Part shown: piece by piece, positions 53,191 to 64,000 of the stretch
Numbering within the stretch: position 1 is the stretch's first letter
How the letters are laid out: the number at the start of each line of letters is the position of its first letter
NCBI RefSeq assembly: GCF_050436995.1
Contig: NC_134775.1
Coordinates: forward strand, 3,015,124-3,079,123
Direction of reading: 5' to 3'
From: Anticarsia gemmatalis
Taxonomy: Eukaryota > Arthropoda > Insecta > Lepidoptera > Erebidae
DNA length: 64,000 bases
Program-made: the position numbers and the translations under genes
Notes under the pieces: model-generated
Databases searched by the model: none
Told to the model about the DNA's origin: nothing
Seen by the model: only the letters and a program-made list of their open reading frames with translations

Positions 53191-53980
53191 CAAAAATAAG
53201 AAACTTAAAACAGATACTACCCACAGTAAGGAATCTTCACCTGTAGACTATATTTTCCACATCGACGACGATGCACAAATAGACTGTCAGGTAGGTGGAG
53301 TTAAAATTGAAGTACTCATTGATTCTGGTAGTAAATCAAACATTATAAATGATAAAACTTGGGAGCATATGAAACACTGTAATGTTAAAGTTTCAAAACA
53401 GCAAAAGTCATCAAATAAAACGTTCCTGGCATATGGTGCCAAAGAGCCATTAAAAGTATTAGGCTCATTTGATGCTTTAATAGAAGCTGGTTCTAACTCA
53501 ATAATTACAAAATCTTATGTAATTAAAAATGGTTCAAGGAACCTTTTAGGGAAAGAAACTGCGATTGCCCTTAAAGTGCTAAAATTAGATATTGATGTGA
53601 ATTCTATAGAACAAAAACCATTTCCCAAATTCAAAGACGTTCAATTAGAGATCACATTTGATAAAACAGTCCGTCCAGTCTGTCAACCTTACCGACGTGT
53701 CCCGATTCCTTTGGAAACAAAAATAAACAAGAAAATTGACGAATTGGTACAAATGGATATAATTGAACCCGTAAATAAGCCTTCCACCTGGGTTTCTCCG
53801 ATGGTACCAGTCCTAAAGCCTGATGGTGATATTCGTATTTGTTTAGACATGCGGATTGCCAACAAAGCTATTATTAGAGAGAACCACCCACTGCCTACTA
53901 TGGATCAACTCATTCCCAGATTTAGTAAAGCAAAGTTTTTCTCAAAATTAGATATTAAAAATGCATTTCATCAAGTTAAT
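53191..53980 (+). pseudogene. Gypsy-2 protease and N-terminal reverse transcriptase
   Basis: Protease active site VLIDSGSKSNII near 53320, then the RT entry (RPVCQPYRRVPIPLETK; KPSTWVSPMVPVLKPDGDIR; CLDMRIANKAI) and the first palm motif KFFSKLDIKNAFHQV. Sequence identity with RT ends right there; the following codons belong to the Gypsy-3 LTR. The catalytic YxDD, RNase H and integrase are missing. Confidence 0.83.
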
Positions 53981-53983
53981 TGG

Positions 53984-54197
53984 CTGAAAATAGTAGAGAA
54001 ATCACAACATTCATATGCGACATCATCGTACATATAATCAACGTAACCAGATAAGGCACACCATAAGATAAAGTAGAGATTAAGTTAGATAGCAAAAACG
54101 CACGTCCTTTATTAGTATATAAGCACTCAGTATATGTAAAATAAATTACTTAAAAACCATCAAGTGTTTCACTACATCTCCTTGCCGGACCATCGGC
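53984..54197 (+). repeat. Gypsy-3 5' LTR (probable)
   Basis: Starts near TGAAAATAGTAGAG, has a TATATAAGCACTC promoter-like box near 54116 and an AATAAA at 54140, and ends just before the primer site. Limits are approximate because the other LTR is missing. Confidence 0.6.
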
Positions 54198-54201
54198 AAA
54201 T

Positions 54202-54215
54202 TGGTGACCCCGACG
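54202..54215 (+). other. Gypsy-3 primer binding site (tRNA-Trp)
   Basis: TGGTGACCCCGACG is complementary to the 3' end of eukaryotic tRNA-Trp plus CCA, the unusual primer known for CsRn1-clade elements. Confidence 0.75.
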
Positions 54216-54257
54216 AACAGCAAGCAATTGATCAAGAAGAAAATTCGTCAAAACAAA

Positions 54258-55057
54258 ATGTACCCCTCAGCACAATCACCCTGCAAATCAAGCAACAACG
54301 CACAAGAAACCTTAGAAATAGCAGCCGGTACCTCCGTTTTATCCCGCATTCCGGAGTTTTGGAGGGACCAGCCCAGACTATGGTTTACGCAGTTTGAAGC
54401 AATAGTAGCACCGCAAAAACAAGATGACTACAAATACTACACTGTGACAGCCAAGCTTTCAAAAGAAGAAATAATACAGGTTAGCGATATCATCACCAGC
54501 CCACCGGCAACCGAAAAATACAAGGCCATCAAGGAACGTCTAATCGGTTGCTACGAAGAATCAGACGACCGTCAACTCCAGAAATTACTATCAGAAATGG
54601 AGCTCGGCGATCAAAAACCGGCGACGACACCATCAAACTCCTATGGTTGATGCTTTTACCTCCATCCGTAACCACGGTCCTGGCTGTCACAGAAAATATG
54701 GACGTCAACAAAATGAGCGAAATCGCCGACAAAATATTAGCAAACTCAAAACTTACAGAAGTGTCAGCTGTGAATCAAAACAAAACAAATGACGACACAA
54801 TGACGTGCATATTAGCGCAGTTAGCAAATATGCGAGTGGAACTAAATGCAATTCAGCAAGGTCACAAAGACTATCGACGCAGCGGTCAAGATTATTACAA
54901 TCGTCAGCATTATCCATTAAGGTCAAGATCAAGAGCAAACAGCCGGGAAAGAAGACACCTTTGTTTTTATCACGATAAATTCAGAAAATACGCGAAGAAA
55001 TGCGTAAAACCTTGTGATTGGAAACAGGAAACAAACTCAGGAAATCAGGGAAACTAA
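54258..55057 (+). pseudogene. Gypsy-3 gag, frameshifted
   Basis: First ATG at 54258 (MYPSAQSPCKSSNN). Gag core: SRIPEFWRDQPRLWFTQFEA and YKAIKERLIGCYEESDDRQL. Near 54620 part of the sequence is missing and the frame changes; it resumes with DDTIKLLWLMLLPPSVTTVL and runs to a basic region (RSRSRANSRERR) and a C/H motif (CFYHDKFRKYAKKCVKPC). Typical CsRn1-type gag order, but not functional. Confidence 0.78.
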
Positions 55058-55318
55058 TCCAAGCACAGACTACGGCGGAACTCTGTGCTATCCACCCGTC
55101 CAACCGCCTCTCTATTACCGACCGAAAAAGTGGTATTAGATATTTGATTGACACGGGAGCAAACATATCAGTTATAAGCAAGCCACAGAGTCGCATAATC
55201 GCACAAAACGAACGTTATACACTCTATGCCGCAAACGGAACAAAAATCAAGACATACGGCGAAAAAACACTTACATTGAACTTGTCCCAAGTTCAATGTA
55301 AGTGTTTTATCGCCGTAT
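55018..55318 (+). pseudogene. Gypsy-3 aspartic protease, interrupted by a palindrome
   Basis: Frame reads SNRLSITDRKSGIRYLIDTG and ANISVISKP, the retroviral-type protease active site. After TYGEKTLTLNL a palindromic insert (55254-55318) adds codons and throws the frame off. The next conserved block (KWNFVIADI) is read in the frame of the pol gene. Confidence 0.8.
55254..55318. repeat. 31-bp inverted repeat with 3-base loop in Gypsy-3
   Basis: Arms 55254-55284 and 55288-55318 are complementary except for one base, with loop TCC. The same hairpin recurs at 62861-62925 in the second tandem copy. Confidence 0.9.
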
Positions 55319-58169
55319 ACGAAGAAGTTTTAAATGGAACTTCGTTATTGCCGACATAACACAATCAATTATCGGAGCAGCCTTTTTAGGGCATTTTAAA
55401 TTATTAGTCGACATAGCTGGTCGGAAACTAATAGATAGGGTAACTGAGCTGACAACACCGGCAACCCTAATCACATCGACGCAGCAAACAATACGCACTA
55501 TTGACGTTGGAATCGACACACGCATCACCCAAATATTAAAAAAATACGAAGATATTACGAAACCGTCCTCACCCAGCTCTACTCCAAAACACAAGATTAA
55601 GCATCACATTGTAATAAAAGGACCGCCAGTATCAGCACGCGCAAGACCACTACCCCCGGATAAATACCACATAGCAAAAAAGGAATTTCAAAATATGATG
55701 GAGCTGGGAATTTGTCGCCCCTCGGACAGCCCATGGGCAAGTCCTTTGCACATGGTGAAGAAAAAGAATGGTGAATGGAGACCATGTGGAGATTATCGAA
55801 GGCTCAATAGCACGACAGTACCGGATAAATACCCGCTTCCACGATTAACAGATTTCACTTACATATTAGAAAATAAGAAAATATTCAGCAAAATCGATAT
55901 CCGGAAGGCTTACCATTGTATTCCCGTAGAAGACGTGGAGAAAACCGCTATAATCACTCCTTTTGGACTTTTTGAATTCCCTAGAATGCCCTTTGGTTTA
56001 CGCAATGCAGCTCAAACTTTCCAACGATTCATGGATTCGCTATTTAGAGATTTGGATTTTGTATTCGTTTTTATCGACGATTGTTTAATCGCCTCGGAAA
56101 ATGAAATGACACATATTCAGCAACTGGATACATTTTTCAGGCGTTTACAGGAAAACGGTATTACTATTAATCTCGAAAAATGTGATTTTCTCAAAAACGA
56201 AATGGACTTTTTAGGCTATCACATAACTAGCCAAGGAATACGTCCAACAGAAGAGAAATACAAGGCAATAGTGGAATTCCCTAAACCGAAGACAATCAAA
56301 GAATTAAGAAGATTTTTAGGCATGATTAATTTCTACAGAAACAACCTTCCACACGCCGCTCAATATCAAAACATCCTAAACGACTACCTGCATATCTCAA
56401 AAAAGAACGATAACTCTCCTATTCCTTGGACAACAGACGCCGAAAAAGCTTTTGAAAAATGCAAGGAAAACATTATGAACGCAGCATTGACAGTGCACCC
56501 TTCACGCACGGCCACACTGGCACTCATGACGGACGCCAGCTCTACCTGTGTTGGCGCAGTTCTACAACAAAAAAATGGACGCATTTGGGAACCATTAGGA
56601 TTTTTTTCAAGAAAACTAAGTGATACACAACAGAAATACTCAACATTCGATAGAGAATTACTCGGGATATATATGGCAGTCAAACATTTTCAAAGATTAA
56701 TCGAAGGAAGAGAATTCACGATTTTTACGGATCATCGACCTTTGACTTACGTATTTTCTCAAAAATCGTCACCCAACGATACACCACGAAGAATACGTCA
56801 ATTAGATTTTATTTCACAATATTCTACCAATATTCAACACATAAGCGGACGTGACAATATTGTCGCAGACGCACTATCACGTATAGAACAAATAGATATG
56901 CCATCACCAATCAATTACGCTGAATTAGCAAAATGTCAACTCAGCGACCAAGAATTAATAAGACTTCGTGACAATAAGAAATTGTTATTCAGAAACATCA
57001 AACTTCCGGGTTCTACAAAAAACATCAGTTGCGACGTATCTACTGGAAAAAATCGCCCTTATTTACCGGAAAAATTCCGAAGACAAGTTTTTGACGTCAT
57101 CCACGGACTAAGCCATCCTGGGAAAAAAACTACAAGAAAGATGATAACGCAAAGATATTTATGGCCATCTATGAACAAAGACATTAACAACTGGTGTAGG
57201 TCATGCATAGCTTGTCAAAAGTCAAAAGTGCAACGCCACACAATATCACCGGTCGGAAATTTCATGCCATCGCAGCGTTTCGAACATTTACACATAGATA
57301 TCGTCGGACCGTTACCTGTTTCTCAAGGAAAACGATATCTAATCACAATTATAGATCGCTGTACCTCATGGCCGGAAGTATTTCCCGTGGAAGACATTAC
57401 AGCCGAAACGGTGGCTCGCACACTATATGAGGGATGGATTTCAAGATTCGGATGTCCCGTACGTATCACTACAGACCAAGGACGACAATTCGAATCAAGA
57501 ATATTCGAATCACTTTCACAATTTTTGGGAGTACATAGAATTAGAACAACGCCTTATCACCCACAATCTAATGGAATGATAGAAAGGTTCCATAGAACTT
57601 TAAAAGCAGCACTCACAACCAGGGAATCCAACGCTAACTGGGGGAATGAAATTCCATCCGTCTTACTCGGTTTGCGCAGCTGTGTACGAGAAGACACAGG
57701 ATACAGTGCGGCGGAAATGATTTACGGAACACCCATCACTCTCCCTGGAGAATTTTTTGAACCATCACACCAAAATTCAACGTACGAAGAATTCATCAAA
57801 AGTATCCAACGGGACATTACACACATGACGTCAATTCCAAAACGCAAAAAACATAGTGCAACCATTTTTATTCACCCTGAATTGAACAAATGCTCGCACG
57901 TATTTGTGCGATGCGATAGGTTAAGAAAAAGTCTGACTCCGCCCTATGAAGGGCCATTCCCAGTGATTAGCAGAACAGACAAAGCATTTATCATTAAAAG
58001 AGGAAATAAAGACAATACAATATCCATAGACCGATTAAAACCTGCATTTACGATGAATAGTGAAACTATGTACGTGCCAATCTCAGAGAACACACAAAGC
58101 AATTCAAGCACGTACATCACGAGAACAGGACGAGCCGTCAAGCCAGTGGTACGATTTAAAAATAGCTGA
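55319..58169 (+). CDS. Gypsy-3 reverse transcriptase - RNase H - integrase
   Basis: About 950 codons without interruption; the frame is open from about 55302. RT: ARARPLPPDKYHIAKKEFQN, SPWASPLHMVKKKNGEWRPC, KIFSKIDIRKAYHCIPV, and FIDDCLIAS as the catalytic motif in place of the usual Y-x-D-D. RNase H: LMTDASSTCVGAVLQQ, FDRELLGIYMAVKHF and TDHRPLTYVF. Integrase: HGLSHPGKKTTRKMI, CRSCIACQKSK, LHIDIVGPLP, TTDQGRQFES and NGMIERFHRTLK. The start is lost behind the palindrome, so it could only be translated if the frame were restored by other means. Confidence 0.87.
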
Positions 58170-58223
58170 GTCAAGCCAATCACCTGTATAAATACCCACG
58201 GCAATTAGAAGGAAAACATCATT

Positions 58224-58441
58224 CAAACAAACAAACTCTTCCGCTTTATAATATTAGTATAGATATATAGCCTATAACCTTCCTCGATAAATGGGCTATC
58301 TAAAACTGAAAGAATTTTTCAAATCGGATCAGTAGTTCCTGAGATTAGCGCGTTCAAACAAACAAACAAACAAACTCTTCCGCTTTATAATATTAGTATT
58401 AGTATAGATGTGACGCAAGCGAAGTTGCGCGGGTCAGCTAG
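58224..58441 (-). mobile_element. Helitron tail at the tandem junction
   Basis: Corresponds to 50617-50834: the end of the first 5' half, the duplicated 5' half and the plus-strand CTAG|T hairpin end. It begins abruptly within (CAAA)n, where it joins Gypsy-3 sequence. Confidence 0.75.
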
Positions 58442-59520
58442 TGTATAAATAAATGTAGTGCCTAGATCAACGGTGACGTCGCTAGACTCGCTAGCTCACT
58501 TCACATCTGTCAGTCGTGGCGAGCGAACGTACCGTTGAGCTGTGTACCTACTTACAGAATATTATTTGTTGTTTTATTCAAACTCCGCCTGAGCCTTAGA
58601 CACAATTGGAGGACATCACATTGGCGACGAGTAAAAGTGCTGTGAGTAAAAGATATTTATAAACGTTATGTACAAGCTTACAGAATTCGGTTAACAAAAA
58701 AAAAAAAAAGAAGGTGTGTGAGTATTGTGTCAAATTTAAACAAACATCGAAGTGTTTTGTAATACGCATAGCAATATTACAACACATATAGCAAGCCACT
58801 GGTCATATCCTATATCATTATTGGAATACATGAGGTATTTAACTTTGTTTTACCTACATATTTTGGTGTAAATCACATTTATAAATTTAACGATAACAAC
58901 ACCTAACATAGGCAGATAAAATTCAATTTTATTTTGCTAAAGTGATTATTGCGAATTGTTAACCGAATCTGTTCGCAATGAAATGTGTCATGTATTGAAT
59001 AACAATGTTCGCTCAAGCTACAGTTCCAAAGAACATCCTTTAATAATTCATACATTAAAAAGTGCCACTCCGATATCCTCAGGAGTTATATGTACCTAAC
59101 TAAAATGTTATAATTAAACAAGTGTCACAAAGCTGTTGCACTAAATACAAATACCTGCATTTAAGTAATGCAAATACATTTAGCACTGTCTATCGTAAAA
59201 AAAAACGGAAGCCTTTTATTGTCACTACATTTTATCTTGTTTTATATAACCGACTTCAGGGCTGATTATTTATGTAGTAGATGTAGGTATACATAAATCA
59301 TCATTATTTACAGATTTTGTGTGGTTGTGCAAAATACCTAGTCAGGTTGCTGCTAAGTTATAGATATAATGCAAATAATTATTAAATACCTACCTACCCT
59401 CAATATAAAATTATTTTACAGTCATTATATTGCGCTGGACACTGATCAAACTCATCACTTCTGTTTGTAAATAGGGTCAACGGTTACACATGCTAAATAG
59501 TGTTCTAAGTATATTAATGA

Positions 59521-59775
59521 CTAGCTGACCCGCGCAACTTCGCTTGCGTTTCATAAGCGTTAAAAAATTTCCCCGTTTTTGTAACATTTTTCACTGGTAC
59601 TCTGCTTCTATTGGTAGTAGCGCGATGATATATAGCCTATAACCTTCCTCGATAAATGGACTATCTAACACTGAAAGAATTTTTCAAATCGGACCAGTAG
59701 TTCCTGAGATTAGCGCGTTCAAACAAACAAACAAACAAACAAACAAACTCTTCAGCTTTATAATATTAGTATAGA
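59521..59775 (-). mobile_element. Short Helitron, second tandem copy
   Basis: Same as 51914-52168; CTAG end at 59521 and TC end at 59775. Confidence 0.85.
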
Positions 59776-60016
59776 TTTATTTTACATAACCGACTATTAC
59801 AAATAAATATAATTATAATAAATGGAAGTGAATTAAATTACATTGAAGTATCATAGTAAAACTATATATAGTGTTAATATGCGTTTTTCTGAGACTATTT
59901 TTCACATATTTGAACTTTAGTTTACCGTTCAGTGCCAGTGTCTGTTTAGTATTTAATGAAAATAATATCGTAGTCGTCGATTACACATAGTTTCCCCCTA
60001 TTGCAGATCGTCCAAC

Positions 60017-60797
60017 ATGTCCCAAACACAAATACCGACAATAGAACCATTCGATTGTGAAGGCGATCCAACTTCTTTAGGCTCCCGTTGGGATAGATGG
60101 AAACGAGCCTTAGAGATATATTTTGTGGCCACCAATACCAAAGACCAAAGTACAAAACGCGCAATATTACTACATTCTGGAGGCAACGTATTACAAGACA
60201 CATATTTTAATATACCCGGCGCTCACGTAACTGATCCAGACGCGACTGATGTTTATGACACTGCGGTCAAAAAACTAGATGATTACTTTTCTCCGAAGCA
60301 AAGTTATTTATTTGAAAGACACGTATTTCGGTTGATGAAACAAGAACCCTAGGAAAAATTTGAAAAATTCTTAATTCGGCTAAGACGACAGAGTTCAAAG
60401 TGCAATTTTGCTAACGAAGATGAAAATCTTATTGATCAGGTGACTGAAAAGTGTAGTTTCACTAAACTAAGAAACCTAACCGTAGAAAAAATAATAGCCG
60501 AAGCGAATACTTTAGAAACTGTAGAACGTCAATTAAGCGAGTTCCACGATAGACAGATAAACATAGTGCATCAACTAGCATTAACGAAATCGACACTAAA
60601 CCAACCAAACGATTTGTCAGAAAGGAGGTTAATTTCTGCACCCGATGTGGTAGTAAAACTCACAAAAGTGATTGTAATACCTGCCCTGCAGTTAACGCCA
60701 GCTGCATAAAGTGTGGTTTCAAAGGGCATTTCTAGAAACATTGCAGAACCAGGGCCTATAAGAGAAAAAGTACTAACCCCTTACCATGTGACAACAA
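60017..60797 (+). pseudogene. Gypsy-2 gag, second copy
   Basis: Matches 52410-53190 with the same nonsense codon, frameshift and broken second zinc knuckle. Confidence 0.75.
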
Positions 60798-61587
60798 CAA
60801 AAATAAGAAACTTAAAACAGATACTACCCACAGTAAGGAATCTTCACCTGTAGACTATATTTTCCACATCGACGACGATGCACAAATAGACTGTCAGGTA
60901 GGTGGAGTTAAAATTGAAGTACTCATTGATTCTGGTAGTAAATCAAACATTATAAATGATAAAACTTGGGAGCATATGAAACACTGTAATGTTAAAGTTT
61001 CAAAACAGCAAAAGTCATCAAATAAAACGTTCCTGGCATATGGTGCCAAAGAGCCATTAAAAGTATTAGGCTCATTTGATGCTTTAATAGAAGCTGGTTC
61101 TAACTCAATAATTACAAAATCTTATGTAATTAAAAATGGTTCAAGGAACCTTTTAGGGAAAGAAACTGCGATTGCCCTTAAAGTGCTAAAATTAGATATT
61201 GATGTGAATTCTATAGAACAAAAACCATTTCCCAAATTCAAAGACGTTCAATTAGAGATCACATTTGATAAAACAGTCCGTCCAGTCTGTCAACCTTACC
61301 GACGTGTCCCGATTCCTTTGGAAACAAAAATAAACAAGAAAATTGACGAATTGGTACAAATGGATATAATTGAACCCGTAAATAAGCCTTCCACCTGGGT
61401 TTCTCCGATGGTACCAGTCCTAAAGCCTGATGGTGATATTCGTATTTGTTTAGACATGCGGATTGCCAACAAAGCTATTATTAGAGAGAACCACCCACTG
61501 CCTACTATGGATCAACTCATTCCCAGATTTAGTAAAGCAAAGTTTTTCTCAAAATTAGATATTAAAAATGCATTTCATCAAGTTAAT
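60798..61587 (+). pseudogene. Gypsy-2 protease and partial RT, second copy
   Basis: Matches 53191-53980; it ends in the same fusion to the Gypsy-3 LTR after DIKNAFHQV. Confidence 0.78.
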
Positions 61588-61864
61588 TGGCTGAAAATAG
61601 TAGAGAAATCACAACATTCATATGCGACATCATCGTACATATAATCAACGTAACCAGATAAGGCACACCATAAGATAAAGTAGAGATTAAGTTAGATAGC
61701 AAAAACGCACGTCCTTTATTAGTATATAAGCACTCAGTATATGTAAAATAAATTACTTAAAAACCATCAAGTGTTTCACTACATCTCCTTGCCGGACCAT
61801 CGGCAAATTGGTGACCCCGACGAACAGCAAGCAATTGATCAAGAAGAAAATTCGTCAAAACAAA

Positions 61865-62664
61865 ATGTACCCCTCAGCACAATCACCCTGCAAATCAAGC
61901 AACAACGCACAAGAAACCTTAGAAATAGCAGCCGGTACCTCCGTTTTATCCCGCATTCCGGAGTTTTGGAGGGACCAGCCCAGACTATGGTTTACGCAGT
62001 TTGAAGCAATAGTAGCACCGCAAAAACAAGATGACTACAAATACTACACTGTGACAGCCAAGCTTTCAAAAGAAGAAATAATACAGGTTAGCGATATCAT
62101 CACCAGCCCACCGGCAACCGAAAAATACAAGGCCATCAAGGAACGTCTAATCGGTTGCTACGAAGAATCAGACGACCGTCAACTCCAGAAATTACTATCA
62201 GAAATGGAGCTCGGCGATCAAAAACCGGCGACGACACCATCAAACTCCTATGGTTGATGCTTTTACCTCCATCCGTAACCACGGTCCTGGCTGTCACAGA
62301 AAATATGGACGTCAACAAAATGAGCGAAATCGCCGACAAAATATTAGCAAACTCAAAACTTACAGAAGTGTCAGCTGTGAATCAAAACAAAACAAATGAC
62401 GACACAATGACGTGCATATTAGCGCAGTTAGCAAATATGCGAGTGGAACTAAATGCAATTCAGCAAGGTCACAAAGACTATCGACGCAGCGGTCAAGATT
62501 ATTACAATCGTCAGCATTATCCATTAAGGTCAAGATCAAGAGCAAACAGCCGGGAAAGAAGACACCTTTGTTTTTATCACGATAAATTCAGAAAATACGC
62601 GAAGAAATGCGTAAAACCTTGTGATTGGAAACAGGAAACAAACTCAGGAAATCAGGGAAACTAA
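61865..62664 (+). pseudogene. Gypsy-3 gag, second copy
   Basis: Matches 54258-55057 with the same internal loss and frameshift near 62227. Confidence 0.75.
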
Positions 62665-62925
62665 TCCAAGCACAGACTACGGCGGAACTCTGTGCTATCC
62701 ACCCGTCCAACCGCCTCTCTATTACCGACCGAAAAAGTGGTATTAGATATTTGATTGACACGGGAGCAAACATATCAGTTATAAGCAAGCCACAGAGTCG
62801 CATAATCGCACAAAACGAACGTTATACACTCTATGCCGCAAACGGAACAAAAATCAAGACATACGGCGAAAAAACACTTACATTGAACTTGTCCCAAGTT
62901 CAATGTAAGTGTTTTATCGCCGTAT
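62625..62925 (+). pseudogene. Gypsy-3 protease, second copy
   Basis: Matches 55018-55318: the LIDTGAN active site, then the same palindromic insert. Confidence 0.78.
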
Positions 62926-64000
62926 ACGAAGAAGTTTTAAATGGAACTTCGTTATTGCCGACATAACACAATCAATTATCGGAGCAGCCTTTTTAGGGCA
63001 TTTTAAATTATTAGTCGACATAGCTGGTCGGAAACTAATAGATAGGGTAACTGAGCTGACAACACCGGCAACCCTAATCACATCGACGCAGCAAACAATA
63101 CGCACTATTGACGTTGGAATCGACACACGCATCACCCAAATATTAAAAAAATACGAAGATATTACGAAACCGTCCTCACCCAGCTCTACTCCAAAACACA
63201 AGATTAAGCATCACATTGTAATAAAAGGACCGCCAGTATCAGCACGCGCAAGACCACTACCCCCGGATAAATACCACATAGCAAAAAAGGAATTTCAAAA
63301 TATGATGGAGCTGGGAATTTGTCGCCCCTCGGACAGCCCATGGGCAAGTCCTTTGCACATGGTGAAGAAAAAGAATGGTGAATGGAGACCATGTGGAGAT
63401 TATCGAAGGCTCAATAGCACGACAGTACCGGATAAATACCCGCTTCCACGATTAACAGATTTCACTTACATATTAGAAAATAAGAAAATATTCAGCAAAA
63501 TCGATATCCGGAAGGCTTACCATTGTATTCCCGTAGAAGACGTGGAGAAAACCGCTATAATCACTCCTTTTGGACTTTTTGAATTCCCTAGAATGCCCTT
63601 TGGTTTACGCAATGCAGCTCAAACTTTCCAACGATTCATGGATTCGCTATTTAGAGATTTGGATTTTGTATTCGTTTTTATCGACGATTGTTTAATCGCC
63701 TCGGAAAATGAAATGACACATATTCAGCAACTGGATACATTTTTCAGGCGTTTACAGGAAAACGGTATTACTATTAATCTCGAAAAATGTGATTTTCTCA
63801 AAAACGAAATGGACTTTTTAGGCTATCACATAACTAGCCAAGGAATACGTCCAACAGAAGAGAAATACAAGGCAATAGTGGAATTCCCTAAACCGAAGAC
63901 AATCAAAGAATTAAGAAGATTTTTAGGCATGATTAATTTCTACAGAAACAACCTTCCACACGCCGCTCAATATCAAAACATCCTAAACGACTACCTGCAT
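62926..64000 (+). CDS. Gypsy-3 reverse transcriptase, second copy, partial
   Basis: Matches 55319-56393. It includes the FIDDCLIAS motif and ends in the linker to RNase H at the window edge. Confidence 0.82.

Larger units (their letters stand above)
50835..53980 (+). mobile_element. Gypsy-2: truncated Ty3/gypsy element (Mag/K02A2.6-like)
   Basis: Begins at an LTR-like remnant right behind a Helitron end and stops inside the reverse transcriptase at about 53980, where the Gypsy-3 LTR starts. It contains a tRNA-Ser-type primer site, a long leader with another Helitron, gag with a zinc-knuckle remnant, a DSGS protease and the first third of RT. Several stops make it inactive. Confidence 0.75.
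50617..58223 (+). repeat. 7,607-bp tandem unit, first copy
   Basis: Starts in a CAAA microsatellite inside the minus Helitron and ends after the Gypsy-3 pol gene. The next unit follows immediately at about 58224. Corresponding positions differ by 7,607, and all translated frames of the overlap are the same letter for letter. The breakpoint lies at a (CAAA)n stretch. Confidence 0.9.
53984..58223 (+). mobile_element. Gypsy-3: CsRn1-type Ty3/gypsy element without 3' LTR
   Basis: 5' LTR (about 53984-54197), tRNA-Trp primer site, gag, protease and a complete RT-RNase H-integrase frame. Its 3' side ends at the tandem-duplication breakpoint (about 58223), some 55 bp after the pol stop, so no 3' LTR or polypurine tract is present. 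The primer site and the LTR-gag-pol layout fit the CsRn1/Kabuki clade. Confidence 0.83.
58442..61587 (+). mobile_element. Gypsy-2, second tandem copy
   Basis: Same truncated element as 50835-53980, including the TAG in gag (60350-60352), the zinc-knuckle stop and the RT break at about 61587. Contains its own copy of the leader Helitron. Confidence 0.75.
58224..64000 (+). repeat. 7,607-bp tandem unit, second copy (runs off the window)
   Basis: Repeats 50617-56393 at a constant offset of 7,607 to the last base of the window. It contains in order a Helitron tail, the Gypsy-2 LTR remnant, a Helitron, Gypsy-2 and the 5' two fifths of Gypsy-3, with the same stops, frameshifts and palindrome as the first copy. 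Confidence 0.9.
61591..64000 (+). mobile_element. Gypsy-3, second tandem copy, cut by the window end
   Basis: LTR at about 61591-61804, tRNA-Trp primer site at 61809, gag from 61865, protease at 62625, palindrome at 62861-62925. RT continues to the window end just after the FIDDCLIAS and FRRFLGMINFY-type region. Confidence 0.82.

Overview
The window is a dense, nested mass of transposable elements. I could not support a single host protein-coding gene. The element mix points to an insect and most likely a moth or butterfly: BEL/Pao elements with env-like genes, a CsRn1-type Ty3/gypsy element, two CR1/L2-like LINEs, Helitrons that begin A|TC and end CTAG|T, a ZMYM-type hAT, a Transib-like element, tRNA- and 5S-derived SINEs, and GTAGGTA-type microsatellites. 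The species is not identifiable. The density and nesting would suit a W chromosome or other heterochromatin, but that is inference.

Layout. 1-12.7 kb: a decayed Ty3/gypsy element on the minus strand (Gypsy-1), split by a short Helitron (1241-1494) and by a complete BEL/Pao element (BEL-1, 1564-9885, identical 234-bp LTRs, 5-bp target duplication CGATT). 12.7-14.1 kb: LINE and SINE tails. 14.1-18.4 kb: a LINE with two open frames (LINE-A, minus). 18.4-26.8 kb: a second LINE (LINE-B, minus) whose ORF1 is split by a 4.3-kb hAT element (22183-26488, 8-bp target duplication CTTATATC); the hAT itself carries a 5S-derived SINE and a foreign minus-strand coding scrap. 27.3-32.8 kb: three copies of one TIR DNA-transposon family (here TIR-1; ends CAGGGTG...CACCCTG flanked by TA) carrying a GC-rich core and remnants of a DUF4817-like helix-turn-helix gene, with a tRNA-derived SINE in one copy and a long-inverted-repeat foldback element between two. 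32.9-35.8 kb: a Transib-like element whose broken transposase belongs to the RAG1-core family. 35.8-37.2 kb: an internally deleted Tc1/mariner-like element with arrays of ~25-bp units. 37.2-47.4 kb: an inverted TIR-1 copy that hosts a second BEL/Pao element (BEL-2, 38371-46979, identical 285-bp LTRs, target duplication AATTG) with a 1,899-residue pol-env reading frame. 47.4-50.3 kb: a further TIR-1 copy with a hAT MITE and a 5S SINE inside. 50.3-64 kb: a Helitron inserted into a Helitron, then a 7,607-bp unit (Helitron tail, truncated Gypsy-2, CsRn1-type Gypsy-3) repeated head to tail with no difference that I noticed; the second copy runs off the window.

The genes do not form a pathway. What the window records is an order of insertion that can be read from target-site duplications: Gypsy-1 before BEL-1 and the Helitron; LINE-B before the hAT and probably before LINE-A; TIR-1 before BEL-2, the MITE and the SINEs. 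The youngest events by sequence are BEL-1, BEL-2 (identical LTRs) and the 7.6-kb tandem duplication. Most coding regions are broken by stops, frameshifts or palindromic insertions; the open ones are both LINE-A frames and BEL-2 pol-env.
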